Source: Perkinsus olseni (taxonomy: Eukaryota > Perkinsozoa > Perkinsida). From it: a stretch of DNA of 50,648 nt. Shown piece by piece: positions 1 through 10,440 of the stretch. Each line of letters opens with the position of its first letter. The first letter of the stretch is position 1. The stretch covers positions 1-50,648 of the forward strand of contig JABANN010000224.1 in assembly GCA_013115125.1 (NCBI GenBank), read 5' to 3'. The notes beneath the pieces are model-generated. The model saw nothing but the letters and a program-made list of their open reading frames with translations, had not been told where the DNA came from and searched no databases. The translations under genes and the position numbers were made by a program.

Positions 1-90
1 TCTCCATCGCAGCCCAATATCTCCGGATCTTGTGTTACACTTCTAGCAGCTCAGCTGCGAGTGTTGCTAGATCAATCTCAAGTTGCAAGA

Positions 91-2397
91 TCAGAAAGTA
101 GATCCACTCCTGTCGTCGTCGTTGCCAATGAAGATGGACTTAGAGGAGCGCTTAGTGGCATTGTTAGATGCCGAGTCGAAGTCCTTGTCCAGGATACGCG
201 AAGCACATGGCTTATGATGGCATCCAGGGCACTTAGAATGATACCCAGCGATAGATCGCTTGGCAGGGACATAGAATTCCTCAGTACGATAGGTCTTCGA
301 CCGAGGACGTAGTCGACTCGTAGCTCCACGAGTGGGCTTCCCATGCCCCCCGTGGTAGCTTGATGAGCTCCTAGAATGCGAGGACCCCCTAGAGCTCGAG
401 GGTGTCCTGCGACGGCTAGATGAGGAATGATCACGTTGATGACGTCGATCTCGATGACGCCTTGAGGATCGCCTCGAGCGGTCGGTGTGGGGACCGTCAT
501 CCCTAGATGAGCAACTGGGTTGCTGCCTAGGGTGATTAGACACTGGGCTTTGATCCTCACGCATATCGCGTTGATGGAGTGCTTGATGTCTTGGGCGACA
601 ACTATCGATATTGTAATACTGAGCTCCGTGTCGAGAGTCAGTAGTGCCAGCGGGAGCGCTGGCTAGATGGGGTCCCAATCCCATAGTTGCAGGATTCATA
701 GGTAGCTGTTCGTTAGGCGAACAGTAGTATGATTGTGGACCAGCATGGCCCATAGATGTACCATAGTAGACAGCGTTACCAACCGGAGGTAAATGCTGTG
801 AATTAGGATTAATGGTAACAGGTGGAGCTCGAACACTAGAAGAGGGATGATAGGTTGCAGCAGGTGTCGGCTCCGGAAGCCGCCCCATAGTGAAGACGGA
901 AGGCGGGTAGATCTCATTGCTGCTTGAGATCGGGTGGTTCACACCCATAGATGAAGGATAGGTCGGATCACCCCCGGAGTCTCCGGGTGAGACCGCGCCA
1001 GGATCATCATAAGTAGATTTGCCATTGCGATAGGCTTGGCCTTGTAGATCATGCCCCCTAGCATAGCTAGGTTGGTCTCCGTACTCGACTGGACCATGTA
1101 GACCACGTCCACTTGGGTAGGTTGAAGTCATAGCAACCTTGTTAGAGTACATCTTAGTGTCTCTAGAATATCCATCATAACCCCCACCATCGCCATTAGG
1201 GAAACCATCGATGCCACCACCAGTTAGATACCCACCACCACCAATACCAACGCCACCACCAGGTTGATGCCCACCAGTCTCAGCGTGATCGCCAGCGTTG
1301 TAGATGTCGTTAACCTGATCACCATTGTAGACCGGGTTGGATCTATTAGATAGATCCTGGTAGGGACCGCCTTGGCAGTGTGAGGGTTCTGAGCCACGTG
1401 ACCGTGCCGGCCGGGGGCACTGAAGGGGCGCTACTAACCGTAGATCTTGTCTAGGCTTTCGCTCATCGGCCTCACCTTTGCCCTCGTGGTAGATGTGACT
1501 AATTGAATACCCGTACTGACACGGTGGAAACTGGTTAGAACACGCAATAGTAGGCACAGAACATGGTATAGATTCGTCACTCATCAATCTTTCTGCCTTC
1601 CTCGGGCTCCCCTCTACGGGGCCTTCCGCAGGGGCTCGGATCGGTCTCAATGGCGAAGTCGATAGATGCTCGGCCTCGATGGGACTAGACTCTGGGCCGT
1701 CCTCGGGGCGTGTCTTAGATGGGGCTGTGGTCTCCATGGTTGGGGTTAATCCCTTCATAGGTTCACCGAAGCTGGGAGAACCATAGGGAAGTGTAGGGTT
1801 AGATGGACTTGATGTGGGACCAACAACATTAGATTCCTTAGAAGGATTAGGCTTCTTGGAGGTGTCTCCTGAAGCGTCGTTGGATGCCACGAAAGCACTT
1901 CCGATAGTTGGAAGGCCTTGTAGATGATGCTTTGCTGTAGATGACGACCCTTGTGAACTCGCTGTCAAGGTCTTCGGACCGCTTAGCCCACGCCCTATGA
2001 GTCTAGCAGAGGGAGGTCTTAGGCGAGTCTGGCTCCTCGTGCCATAGAAGCCTTTAGTAGATCTCCGTGCCGCCCGCGGACTCGTTCGGTCATCTTGAGG
2101 ATCTAGATGCCCCCCCTCTCGTCTGGAGGGTAGAGTCACTAGGGGGTGGTCGCTGAAGCCTTGTACAGGGGGTTCAGTACAGATAGATCGCTCCTTGTTG
2201 TCAGGGGCGTCGCTGTAGATGGTGTCGTCACCTTGAGGCTCGGACTGGGCTCGGGGAGAGATCCCGGTAGAATGTGCAGGAATCGATGGGAGCCTGGTTA
2301 TAGGGGAAGAGGAAAAAGCAGTAGATTTGCCTCTAGATCTCCCTTTGCGGACAGGACCGACAAAGGGAGGCAACTTAGAACCAGAACGTAACTCCAT
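91..2397 (-). CDS. 768-aa Ser/Arg/Gly/Pro-rich protein, unknown function
   Basis: One uninterrupted minus-strand frame of 768 codons opens with MELRSGSKLPP. Its N-terminal half is Pro/Ser/Thr/Arg-rich and looks disordered. A Gly-rich stretch lies near residues 370-405, an Arg/Ser-rich stretch near residues 640-700 resembles SR proteins, and the C-terminus has a short Cys/His cluster (CPGCHHKPC). I see no catalytic domain. The frame is intronless whereas most neighbours have an intron every few hundred bases, and the pentamer ATCTA is very frequent on its coding strand in all codon phases. It could be a host RNA-associated protein or the gag-like first ORF of a retroelement that continues past the left edge of the window; the window does not decide this. 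The frame looks whole. Confidence 0.5.
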   Translation of the reverse strand: MELRSGSKLPPFVGPVRKGRSRGKSTAFSSSPITRLPSIPAHSTGISPRAQSEPQGDDTIYSDAPDNKERSICTEPPVQGFSDHPLVTLPSRREGGHLDPQDDRTSPRAARRSTKGFYGTRSQTRLRPPSARLIGRGLSGPKTLTASSQGSSSTAKHHLQGLPTIGSAFVASNDASGDTSKKPNPSKESNVVGPTSSPSNPTLPYGSPSFGEPMKGLTPTMETTAPSKTRPEDGPESSPIEAEHLSTSPLRPIRAPAEGPVEGSPRKAERLMSDESIPCSVPTIACSNQFPPCQYGYSISHIYHEGKGEADERKPRQDLRLVAPLQCPRPARSRGSEPSHCQGGPYQDLSNRSNPVYNGDQVNDIYNAGDHAETGGHQPGGGVGIGGGGYLTGGGIDGFPNGDGGGYDGYSRDTKMYSNKVAMTSTYPSGRGLHGPVEYGDQPSYARGHDLQGQAYRNGKSTYDDPGAVSPGDSGGDPTYPSSMGVNHPISSSNEIYPPSVFTMGRLPEPTPAATYHPSSSVRAPPVTINPNSQHLPPVGNAVYYGTSMGHAGPQSYYCSPNEQLPMNPATMGLGPHLASAPAGTTDSRHGAQYYNIDSCRPRHQALHQRDMREDQSPVSNHPRQQPSCSSRDDGPHTDRSRRSSRRHRDRRHQRDHSSSSRRRTPSSSRGSSHSRSSSSYHGGHGKPTRGATSRLRPRSKTYRTEEFYVPAKRSIAGYHSKCPGCHHKPCASRILDKDFDSASNNATKRSSKSIFIGNDDDRSGSTF

Positions 2398-2534
2398 AAC
2401 TCCTGAGGCTTAACGCAATGAACTAGAGCGTTGAATAGATAACAGATCTATTGATTCTAGGGTAGGCGAACAGTAGAGATACTTCCCCGATACTATCAGC
2501 TAGATAGTACACTCAGATTACTCGTATAGAGCAC

Positions 2535-2873
2535 TCAAAGCACCTTAAAGGCGACTAGATCACCCACTTCGGCCCCAGCCGTTTCAACAACATCGATCTT
2601 GGCGAGCGAGAAATCAAATAGCGCTGGCCCGACGGAGCGGCGCCTGCACAAGACCCTCGTCCGGGCGAGCGCGCAAGATTCGCACGGAAGCACGGAATGG
2701 TCCACAACAAGAGGTGGGGAATGCCGGGCGTCACCTGTACATGCTCCCGCAGCAGAAGTTCCGCTTACCAAGTCTAAAGGAATCTCGAAGGCCCTCTCAA
2801 TCAGGGCATCTTCGGTAATCGTGGCCCTGTAGGAGTGGAGATAGCTGAGCTTCGACCTAGGATACGAAGACAC
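2535..2873 (-). CDS. small ORF, 112 aa, unknown
   Basis: This is an ATG-initiated minus-strand frame of 112 codons between the 768-aa ORF and ZZ-A. It contains a Cys pair (PCESCAL) and ends in EVGDLVAFKVL. I recognise no family. It may be the last exon of a gene with upstream exons, a small gene, or chance. Its proximity to the ZZ-A start (about 60 bp, divergent) leaves little room for separate promoters. Confidence 0.22.
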   Translation of the reverse strand: MSSYPRSKLSYLHSYRATITEDALIERAFEIPLDLVSGTSAAGACTGDARHSPPLVVDHSVLPCESCALARTRVLCRRRSVGPALFDFSLAKIDVVETAGAEVGDLVAFKVL

Positions 2874-2933
2874 GGTGCTTCAGCATGGCTGGTCGCTTCT
2901 CAGTCGCATTATTGCCGTCATTCTTGAGCCTTC

Positions 2934-4813
2934 ATGAGTACACGATTCGTCCTCAAACTTGCCTACCGAGGAGAATGCGTCCGAGTTAGACCGGAGCCAC
3001 AGTATTGCAACAGATACAGCCACGTCTTAGAGTAGGCAGGGGAAGAGGGCGGCCTTCCGCTACGGGCGTATGGTCAGGTACGTCAGAGAGACCTGGCCGG
3101 AGTTAGCCAGGACTGAGGACTTTGGGGTTTATTATTACGATGAAGCCGGAGATCGCTGCACCCTCAACGAGAGGACCTTCCCTGACTGCCTTATGCTGCT
3201 GCAAGAGCGCAATACCTACAAGAACACTGAGGAGCTTCCCGTCCTCAAGCTCAAGATTGAACGCCATCCCGGGCACCGCCCGCTGGTCACCCCGCTACCT
3301 AGGCCCGCCCATGTCATGGAGGCGGCCTCTAGGCGTATCGAGCAGAAGATGGGGTGGGACAGGATGAGGTCCTCTGAGCCGGGGTCCAAGGGCGGCTATG
3401 AGGGCATGCAGGTGAAGCCGGTTGTGCATCGCGGCTTTATTTGTGATGGTTGCGAGATGGACCCCTTAGTGGGCGACAGGTGAGCTCTGATGGAGGTCGA
3501 TGGCAGTCTGTTGAGGGGTCTCGATGGGTGTATTATCGGTAGGGCACTGCTGCTGGCAGGTACAAATGCAACTACTGTGAAGACTTCGATTTCTGTGCTA
3601 AGTGCTTCGATAAGAGGCTTCTCTTGGGCCACAACCCTTTCCATGCTTTCACCTGTCACAAGACCCCAAGAAAGCCTCTCGGCAACACTTCCGCACGGAC
3701 TTCTACGACCAGTAGTGGCTCAGACAAGAATACCATGACCTCCACTAATCCCCGGGAGGAAAAGTCCGTGGGGGATGCTCCTGTGACGCCCCCGACCAAG
3801 ACTGTTGGGACTCTCCCGGAGCCCAGGTCCACCCGAGACGAGAGCGTCCAGTGGGAGAATGATAAGCACTGCATGGTCAGTGGGCCGTGGGGCAGTCTGG
3901 ACATCTTCGTCGACAAACCCACCGACCGGAATTCCCCTGCCTTGGCTGCCAAGGTCCTCGAGGCGTGTGCTGCTGCCAAGCGTGCCATGGGACAGGCTAG
4001 TGCGCCACCATTCGGGGTCGCTGCGGGCCCTGACAGCTTCGCCGTGGACGCTGGGATACACCTCGGCATTGAGTGCGACCTTTGTGGAGAATTGCCGATC
4101 GTCGGCGCCAGGTGGGACCCTCGGGTGCAGCGGCAAGATTTGGCTCCGATGAGCGTATCAGATACAAGTGCACGATCTGTCCCGATTATGATCTGTGCGA
4201 GAAGTGCTTTGCATTCACAAGCCCTTCGAAGTCTCACGAACATCCCAAGTCTTCCTTCCGCAAGCTCAGCCCACTGGATACCATTGAGATCCGAAAGAAC
4301 CCGGAGATCTGGACCACAAGGCACCAGCAGCAGCTGGAGCAGCAGGCGGCGCCCTCTGCCCCGACGGTAGCCGTTCCCACTGAGGCTCCAGTCGGGGAGC
4401 CGGAAGTCTGTGGCGGCCCTATGTTCGGACCAATAGCACTTATCAGCCCCGAGCCCGAACCAGCAGGGTGAGTTGGCTGCAATTTGGACCTTGTAAATAT
4501 TGCTGCCTGATCGTAGGGTCGTGGAGTCCACTGATGACAATATCTCGGCAGTCGAGCCTGAAATCGGGGAAGAAATTGAGATGGAAGAACCGCCAGCTGA
4601 GAGCACCTATGATGATCAAAGCAGTAGTGCTCGGTGGAGGAGCTACAGGATGGGAATTGGCCCGTGTCAGGCGATGTCTCGGCGTCGGACTCGCTGCCGG
4701 AAAGCTGGATGGACTTGGGAGAGATGGACAACACTGAGGATATCATGCTCGTGGGGACGCCTCGTTCCGCAGAGTTCCAAGTGCGTCTCCGTTCTCGCCC
4801 ATCCGTGCGCTAG
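2934..4813 (+). CDS. ZZ-A: PB1 + two ZZ zinc fingers + C-terminal WxxL motif (p62/NBR1-like)
   Basis: Six exons join in frame: 2934-3031, 3078-3479, 3560-4111, 4162-4467, 4517-about 4623, 4671-4813 (535 aa). Exon 1 starts MSTRFVLKLAYRGE, a PB1 first strand with the basic Lys. Exon 2 completes PB1 with an acidic OPCA-type loop (YYDEAGDRCTL). Two canonical ZZ fingers follow: CDGCEMDPLVGDR joined to YKCNYCEDFDFCAKC, and CDLCGELPIVGAR joined to YKCTICPDYDLCEKC. Each is cut by a phase-2 intron at the same Arg codon. The last exon is acidic and holds DSLPESWMDLGEMD, which matches the LIR/AIM consensus (W-x-x-L after acidic/Ser residues) used by autophagy receptors to bind Atg8. PB1+ZZ+LIR is the p62/NBR1 layout. 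The receptor role is inferred. The last splice is the least certain: two adjacent donors are possible. Confidence 0.78.
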
Positions 4814-5833
4814 ATGCGAGTTTCTCTATCAGGTCATTGAGCCGCTTGTTGATGGAAAGTTGCCGGAGGGAGGGGATGATGTATGTCCTGTCCCAGTGAT
4901 TAGTGTGTTCCCCAGGGCTTTGGGCGAATAACGATAGTCGCCGACCTATCGCTTCTTGGTGCATTGACACTCTCAATAGAAGTTAGTGGTACTGGTATCA
5001 GCCTGATACCAGTACTGTTAACTCCTACTACTTTATGTCCTACCTGATACTCTCAGGTGCATGTCGCCGAGGTCCGGGGCCCTGGTGCTGGAGATAGGCT
5101 AGCTGAGGCTCTGGTCGAGCATGGCGTAGTCGAAGATAGAGAGAAGGCCACTTGGTTGATAGGCCAGGTGGGCTTTCGCTGAGGTCACGCCTGAGGGGGA
5201 TATACTCGGGCACCTGATCGTGCTTCAACTTGCCATTGCCGTACGCTCGCGTTTGGCTAGTATCTTTCCTCTGAGGATCATCTGGATCTCTATAGATCTT
5301 CGCTGTTCGTTTAGCGGGGCTCTTCGGCAAGTAGTTGTTCCCTGACTGTTTCTTTGTCGTAGGTATCAGCCAGCCAGGAGCTTCGGGGGATGCTCAGTGC
5401 ATTCCTCAGCGAGGTGCAGTGATGGCGTCTCACAATGACAAGCAAGAATCGAGTCTGAAGTAGATAGCAGCATCCATCCACCGCCAGCTGGCTGATGGTT
5501 TTGCTATTATTGCTGCATTTCTGAGAGGATTCAAGTTGAGAGGATTACCATCATCATTTACTCCCCCCTTTCATCTTATCACAGTTGTCAACCTTTTTGC
5601 ATCTCAAAGTAGTAGTTGAACCCTGATACCCCTTATAATGCTTTTATCATGACGATAGTGCTCGAGAGGGCGTCAGTATGACTGATTGTTCTCTCGAGCC
5701 TGCGGTCGTTTGGTCATATCTACGTACCGATACCACTCCTCGCGCTTGCGTTAATATATTGAGGGGGTGGTCAGTGGTGCCTTCCCGGCGTTCGTAATGA
5801 CCGTTGGGTCGCAGTGACGTTGTTGGAGTTGCT
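4814..5833. other. intergenic spacer between ZZ-A and ZZ-B
   Basis: About 1 kb without a gene I can support. It holds a perfect 13-bp palindrome at 4989-5015. A minus-strand 96-codon frame (5040-5330) contains AYGNGK, which loosely recalls a stretch of the 768-aa ORF (AYRNGK), so this may be a decayed fragment related to it. The ZZ-B promoter must lie in the right-hand part. Confidence 0.4.
4989..5015. repeat. perfect palindrome, 13-bp arms, 1-nt centre
   Basis: Arms at 4989-5001 and 5003-5015 are exact reverse complements around a single C at 5002. It is one of a set of odd-centred palindromes in this window. Confidence 0.95.
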
Positions 5834-8493
5834 ATGGGTAACCTAATTTCTCTGGGCAACGTGTTGGTTGTGAGGGTGAGGTACTCCGGGGAGTCCTTCA
5901 GAACTAGGATCATAGCTGAACGTTTCGAAACCGTTAAAGACTTGAAGAGGTAGGGTAGGCTCTCAGGCCTGTCGTTCTCGATGCTCCCTATGCTGCATCA
6001 GACTTATCACTGAGGCCTGGTCGCACTTGAAGGGTAAGAGGATCGAGGTTTCCCTTCCAGACGGCAGAAACTTCGACCAGTCGGGAGATGAGACCTCCGT
6101 CTTGGAGCTCATGGAGGATGCTGCTAAAGAACCTTGTGGGGTTGTACCGGAGCTGAAGTTGGAGGTCAAGCTGAGTGCACCATTATCGAGGAAGACCGCG
6201 AAGTTGCCGGATGCTCCACGTCTGCAACCTAGCGGAGGAATTACACCGACACCGATCGATAAGCACGAAGTTGCCACTCTGCACTTGGTTGACTGTGACG
6301 ACTGCAACATGTTCCCAATCGTCGGCAAGAGGTGAGCCGGCTGGGTCCTCACTTTGGGGGTATCTTTCTTGCCACTGCTAGCTTCGCTATCAGAAGGCTC
6401 GTGAAATCCTTGTATCGGTATTGGTGCATCTAAGGTACATCTGTATCGACTGCCCGAAGAAGGTGGACCTTTGTTTCCGCTGCCACGCTGATCACAACAG
6501 TTCTCACACGACAGTCCTGTATAACCATGCGATGGATGGAGTTTGGAACAATCAGAGATTCGACGATGTCGATCGTGGACATGAGAAGGATGTGAAAGAG
6601 TACGTAGGGAGAGGGGTTTGTTACTCGGTATTCGCCTATCGTCGTGAGGAGGACTTCCACTCCCTAAAGCGTTGCTTGTTCTGGTTATTCTCCCCTCAGC
6701 GGCACTTTCCCAAGGCGATCGGCGACCAGTGTGTGCTGTGTAGGTTCGACCAGCTACAAGTGAGGCACAGGTCAGTGCCGATAATGATTGCTAAAGTCTA
6801 CAAGCGAGGCGAGGGGAGCGATACCGAAATTTCTTATTGCCGTGATGACACAGCTGACACGAAGTATGTTCTGAGATGTCATTCCTGTGGGGACTGCGAT
6901 ACTGCTGCTAGAAGGTGAGGGAGTTCTAGTGTCTGAATTCCTAGTGATATTGTGCCGTGGGGCTCAGGTTCAAGAGTGACGTGAGGGATGATATCGTCCT
7001 TTGCGAGCTTTGCTACCTCGTCCACGAGCCTAACATTCTCGGACTCGCCTACAAGTGCTCTCGCCTCATCGTTCCGGGCTTTTGGAATGAGCCTGGAGGG
7101 ACTCATTTCTGGAAAGCTGAGCACGATGATGCTACCTGTAGAGAGTGTGGGGCATGCCCAATTGAAGGAAGGAGGTAGAAGGAGAGCACCAACGCGAAAT
7201 TGGCATCACCAGGTGATCGCTGAGGATTGCCCTCTACTTTCGGACCATGTCGATTGGCAGCTCCTCGTTTGGAGCACCGAAGCTGATATTCTTTGCGGAC
7301 GTTTGCAGTAGTCAATGACGTTCCTTATTCTCGACCGTTCACAGCCTCAGTGATGCGCATTGTGTGAAACAGGCGCAACGCGAGACTGCTACCATGGCCC
7401 AGCGCCCTCACTGCCCTCCCATGTGGATAGTACATTGCGAAGCGCTCTTCTGTGAGGTTGTTATCAATTGCACAATAGAGGTCATAGGATATGATTGAGA
7501 GCATGGTGCCCTGAGCACCAGGGGTGTCTGGTCACGGCCGACCTGTCGGATACTGGTGGCCAGCGTCTGCTACGTTTCTTGCTGAGAGACTTAGCCTGGG
7601 TAAGACTTGACCTTTCCCAGGTATCGCTGTGCGGTATGCGCTGATTTCGACTTGTGCGCCAAGTGTTACAAGAAACCTGGCAGCAGGCAGCATAGAGAAG
7701 ACCACTACTTTACCCTCATCGCCAAGCCTGTGACACTATGGAGCGTTAAGACGAGGGAGCCTAGGGGAGTTCCTTTGGGTGATTTGCCCTGTGATATGTG
7801 CCACAGACTTCGTCAGGGAGGTGCCAAGTACGCATTCAACCGCCCCAGTGCCCCTGACTCTTATTACGTTGGAATGCACTTGTTCAGGTACACTCTTCGT
7901 TCCCTATTCGCCACCCCAATGAGGGATGCCCATTTCTGTTCGGACTGTTATCAGACGATGCTTCAGAGGGAGGAAACCGGGCTGCGTAGCTCGAGCGACA
8001 GGAACAGTCCCTGGGCGATCTCCAACAGGGTCAAGAGCGAAACCCTCTCGGCCCCGCATAGAAGTGCGTAGATTGATGCCATGTGTTAGCCCTTAATGGG
8101 TTCGCTACTGTAGGGAGGCGTGTGAGTGGCAGGCTGCGGGTCAGCGGAGCTGAATCGGAGCTATTCCAGGAAATCCTGGAGGCTATAGAGGCTGATGATA
8201 GGAATCATGAGGTGGGTAGTAGCGCTCTCGGTGATAAAACCAAACTTGACATAGGGAACGCTTCTCGTGAGATCCCTGCTGCCCCTGCTGCCCGGGAACG
8301 CTTCTGGGTGCCGACTGCTGGGTGTTGTTGGCAGTTATTCGCATCAGTAGCATTGGAGTACCTGAATGGTCGCGTGTCTGGAAGTAGTCGCCGTCGTCTT
8401 CTCTACTGATTTCAGTGTCAGTCGGTGTGGGCAGAGGAGCCTCCAAGAGAGCCCCAGCCCGGCGACAGATTCCTGGCCGCAAGACCCGAGTGA
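5834..8493 (+). CDS. ZZ-B: PB1 + multi-ZZ zinc finger protein
   Basis: Eight exons join in frame: 5834-5949, 6002-6331, 6435-6914, 6968-7174, 7621-7827, 7888-8063, 8114-8211, 8422-8493 (561 aa). PB1 spans exons 1-2 (starts MGNLISLGNVLVVRVRYSGE). ZZ1 is CDDCNMFPIVGKR joined to YICIDCPKKVDLCFRC. A degenerate ZZ follows (CHSCGDCDTAARR joined to FKSDVRDDIVLCELC), then a canonical one (CRECGACPIEGRR joined to YRCAVCADFDLCAKC) and a final partial one (CDMCHRLRQGGAK ... CSDCYQTML). The last exon begins SVWAEEPPREP, the tail shared with E and G. Exon 3 is 480 nt where G and D have 195+177 nt plus an intron, so a small intron may be hidden in it. The 446-nt intron 4 is unusually long, and ZZ-F2 carries a relative of it. 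Confidence 0.72.
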
Positions 8494-9010
8494 GTGCAGG
8501 GGCCTATTCTGTCTATCAGCCTGTCCAATGAGTCGGACAGGCTATCCGATCAGCCTGTCCTGAACCATCGTACAAGCAGCCTTTCAACCTTTTCTGCTAG
8601 TAATAGCCTCATGTCTGCCGGTTGAATCGACGCTGTTATGATCCGGTCTTTCATCGAAATATAGTATTCGTAAGAGCTTCACTGAATATCATCTTCCCAT
8701 CGCCTATTATCAAGGCTTTTTATCCAACGAGTTAATTGAGGTCTCTGTGAGGGTGTCTTTTTGTCCTGCCAGCGGACTTATCTTCGGCCGAAGAGATCAG
8801 TCCGTTGGGAGAATGTACCTTCTTAGAGTAGAGCGTGATCATCTATTGTTCCAAACGAAATTGTCTCAATCGACGAAATACGTATAAGCCGAACTTTCAT
8901 CAGTCGACGCCTATCAGTGCTGGCAGTCCATTTAACGAAGGTCTCGACATTCTCGCACGGTCTTGAGTTGGAGGGGATGTCGCATTGGGTGTCGCATTGG
9001 TAACATTGGA
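8494..9010 (+). repeat. block P copy 1 (Z-gene upstream region)
   Basis: The stretch from about 8640 to 8990 is a diverged copy of the roughly 400-bp region directly upstream of ZZ-D. Other copies lie at 9240-9690 and 15480-15930. It is followed by a copy of the last Z exon instead of a PB1 exon, so it drives nothing recognisable. Confidence 0.6.
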
Positions 9011-9165
9011 GTATCTGAGTGACTGAGTTGACTAGCCCCGGGAGTGGTCGTATATCATCTTGGATTGATTTCGGTGTCAGTCGGTGTGGGTGGAGGAGCT
9101 TCCGAGAGAGTCACAACCCGGTCACAGATTCCTAGTCGGGAGGCCCGAGTGAGTGCAGCCCTCCC
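9011..9165 (+). pseudogene. orphan copy of the last ZZ-B exon with flanking intron
   Basis: This resembles 8350-8500 at base level. After a conserved intron end (GTGTCAG) it encodes SVWVEELPRESQ and ends GRPE-stop, like the ZZ-B tail SVWAEEPPREP...RPE. No upstream exons accompany it, so it is a duplicated tail without a gene. Confidence 0.7.
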
Positions 9166-9239
9166 TATCAAGATTTTTCATTCGATAATTATGCCTCCTC
9201 TACCGTGGTATGCCCAGTTCTATCGGGTGAGCCAATCTC

Positions 9240-9814
9240 ATTCCGATTAATTCGAAATCGTATTATTCGCATCAGCTTCATTCAATATCATCCATTCGTG
9301 TAATATCAAGACTTCTCATCCAAAGAGTTAGTTAAATTCTCTTTGAGGGTGCCGCTTCGTGCTGCCAGCGGACTTATCTGTGGCCTGAGGGGATCAGTCC
9401 GTTGGGGCAGTGTAGTTGCACCCTCTTCGCAGTATCGTAAACCATGTTCATCATGAGTAGAACTATCTATTGTTCCGAACAGAATCGCCGTTATCGAAGA
9501 AGTACGTACGAGAGCGGACTCCGATCGGTCGACGCTCATCAGCGCTTTGGCCTATGTCACGGAGGTTTCCACGCTCTCGCATCGTCTCGAGTCGCAGCGG
9601 GTGTCGCTTGCCGCTTAGCAGCAAATCCTATGGCCTAATGTTTCTCCTTCTCGCTTCAGTCTTTTGTATGGAAGAGGACGCCTTCGTAATAGTCAGCGCT
9701 AGTAACAGTCCAGCGGTGGTGTGTCTTCGCATCTCTTACGGGCTTCCTGATTCTGTTGTGGTCTGGAGTCCGGACTCTGGCCGCGTGTAGCATAGTCGAT
9801 CCTCACTATTGAGG
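9240..9814 (+). repeat. blocks P copy 2 and Q copy 1 (Z upstream regions joined)
   Basis: Bases 9240-9690 repeat the ZZ-D upstream region, including a conserved ATGTTCATCATGAGTA stretch and a frame beginning FRTESPLSKKYVRE that recurs as FRTKSTLSKKYVRD upstream of D. Bases about 9700-9814 repeat block Q, which lies just upstream of the PB1 exons at 16091, 24633 and 39394. The short frames are conserved over about 40 codons, then shift. They may be an upstream exon or only an alignment effect of recent duplication. Confidence 0.55.
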
Positions 9815-10140
9815 TTGTAGGTGATACTGCCGCATCATGCGGCAGCACATGGCCCGAGTGTGAGGGATTCGTATACGAGATGCGCAGTGTCGGTTCCGCG
9901 TGGCCAGGGGATGTCATTGAACAAGCCCTTGGAGAAGGGAGGTCTGGCCGTCCGGGTTCGGACTGATTGTCTCGAGGGCCCCCAGCTCCCGAATCGAAGC
10001 GTCCCTTCGCTGGTTGCGGACACCCTCGCGAAGGATGACCCGACCTCCGAAGTTCTTCGGACCCTCCTCTGCAAGAATGATTGTTCTTTCATCAGATGCG
10101 GAATATTTTACCCGTCGTCTAAAGACAGGTAAACTTTTCG
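9815..10140 (+). pseudogene. ZZ fragment (parts of exons 3 and 4 only)
   Basis: This aligns with ZZ-G 40015-40310: the end of exon 3 (CEGFVYEMRSVGSAWPGDV, against CEGFLREMRSVGAAWPGDV in G) and the following exon region. It is fused directly to block Q, so PB1 and the first ZZ are missing. It is an internal deletion remnant. Confidence 0.7.
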
Positions 10141-10440
10141 ACGGGGCTCACGCACTCAGTTATCAGAGTTTGGGAGTGAAATTTCTCATGTGTATATCAT
10201 GATGATATTATCATCGACTGTGGAGAGTGGATTGGGTGGCTCAACGTGACCGTTTCATGAAAAAGCGGGCGAGCGAAATTTTTGGTCTCGTACGAGGTGA
10301 TCTGTTACGACAAAAACGACTAACTGTGTCGTATCTTGCGCCCATGTGAGAGACAGACACAACCATCTAGAACCAAGGTGCGCACCTCGAATATACCGAG
10401 CGAAATTTTCTCCCAATCATGCGCTATCAACAGGGCCCGA
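10141..10440. other. unique spacer
   Basis: I see no gene here. The sequence has no obvious match to other blocks in the window. A GCGAGCGAAATTTT-like motif occurs twice (near 10270 and 10400). Confidence 0.4.

Noticed and set aside
7175-7620. Possible extra exon in the long ZZ-B intron
   Set aside because: The shared sequence in ZZ-F2 shows no frame conserved between the two copies.
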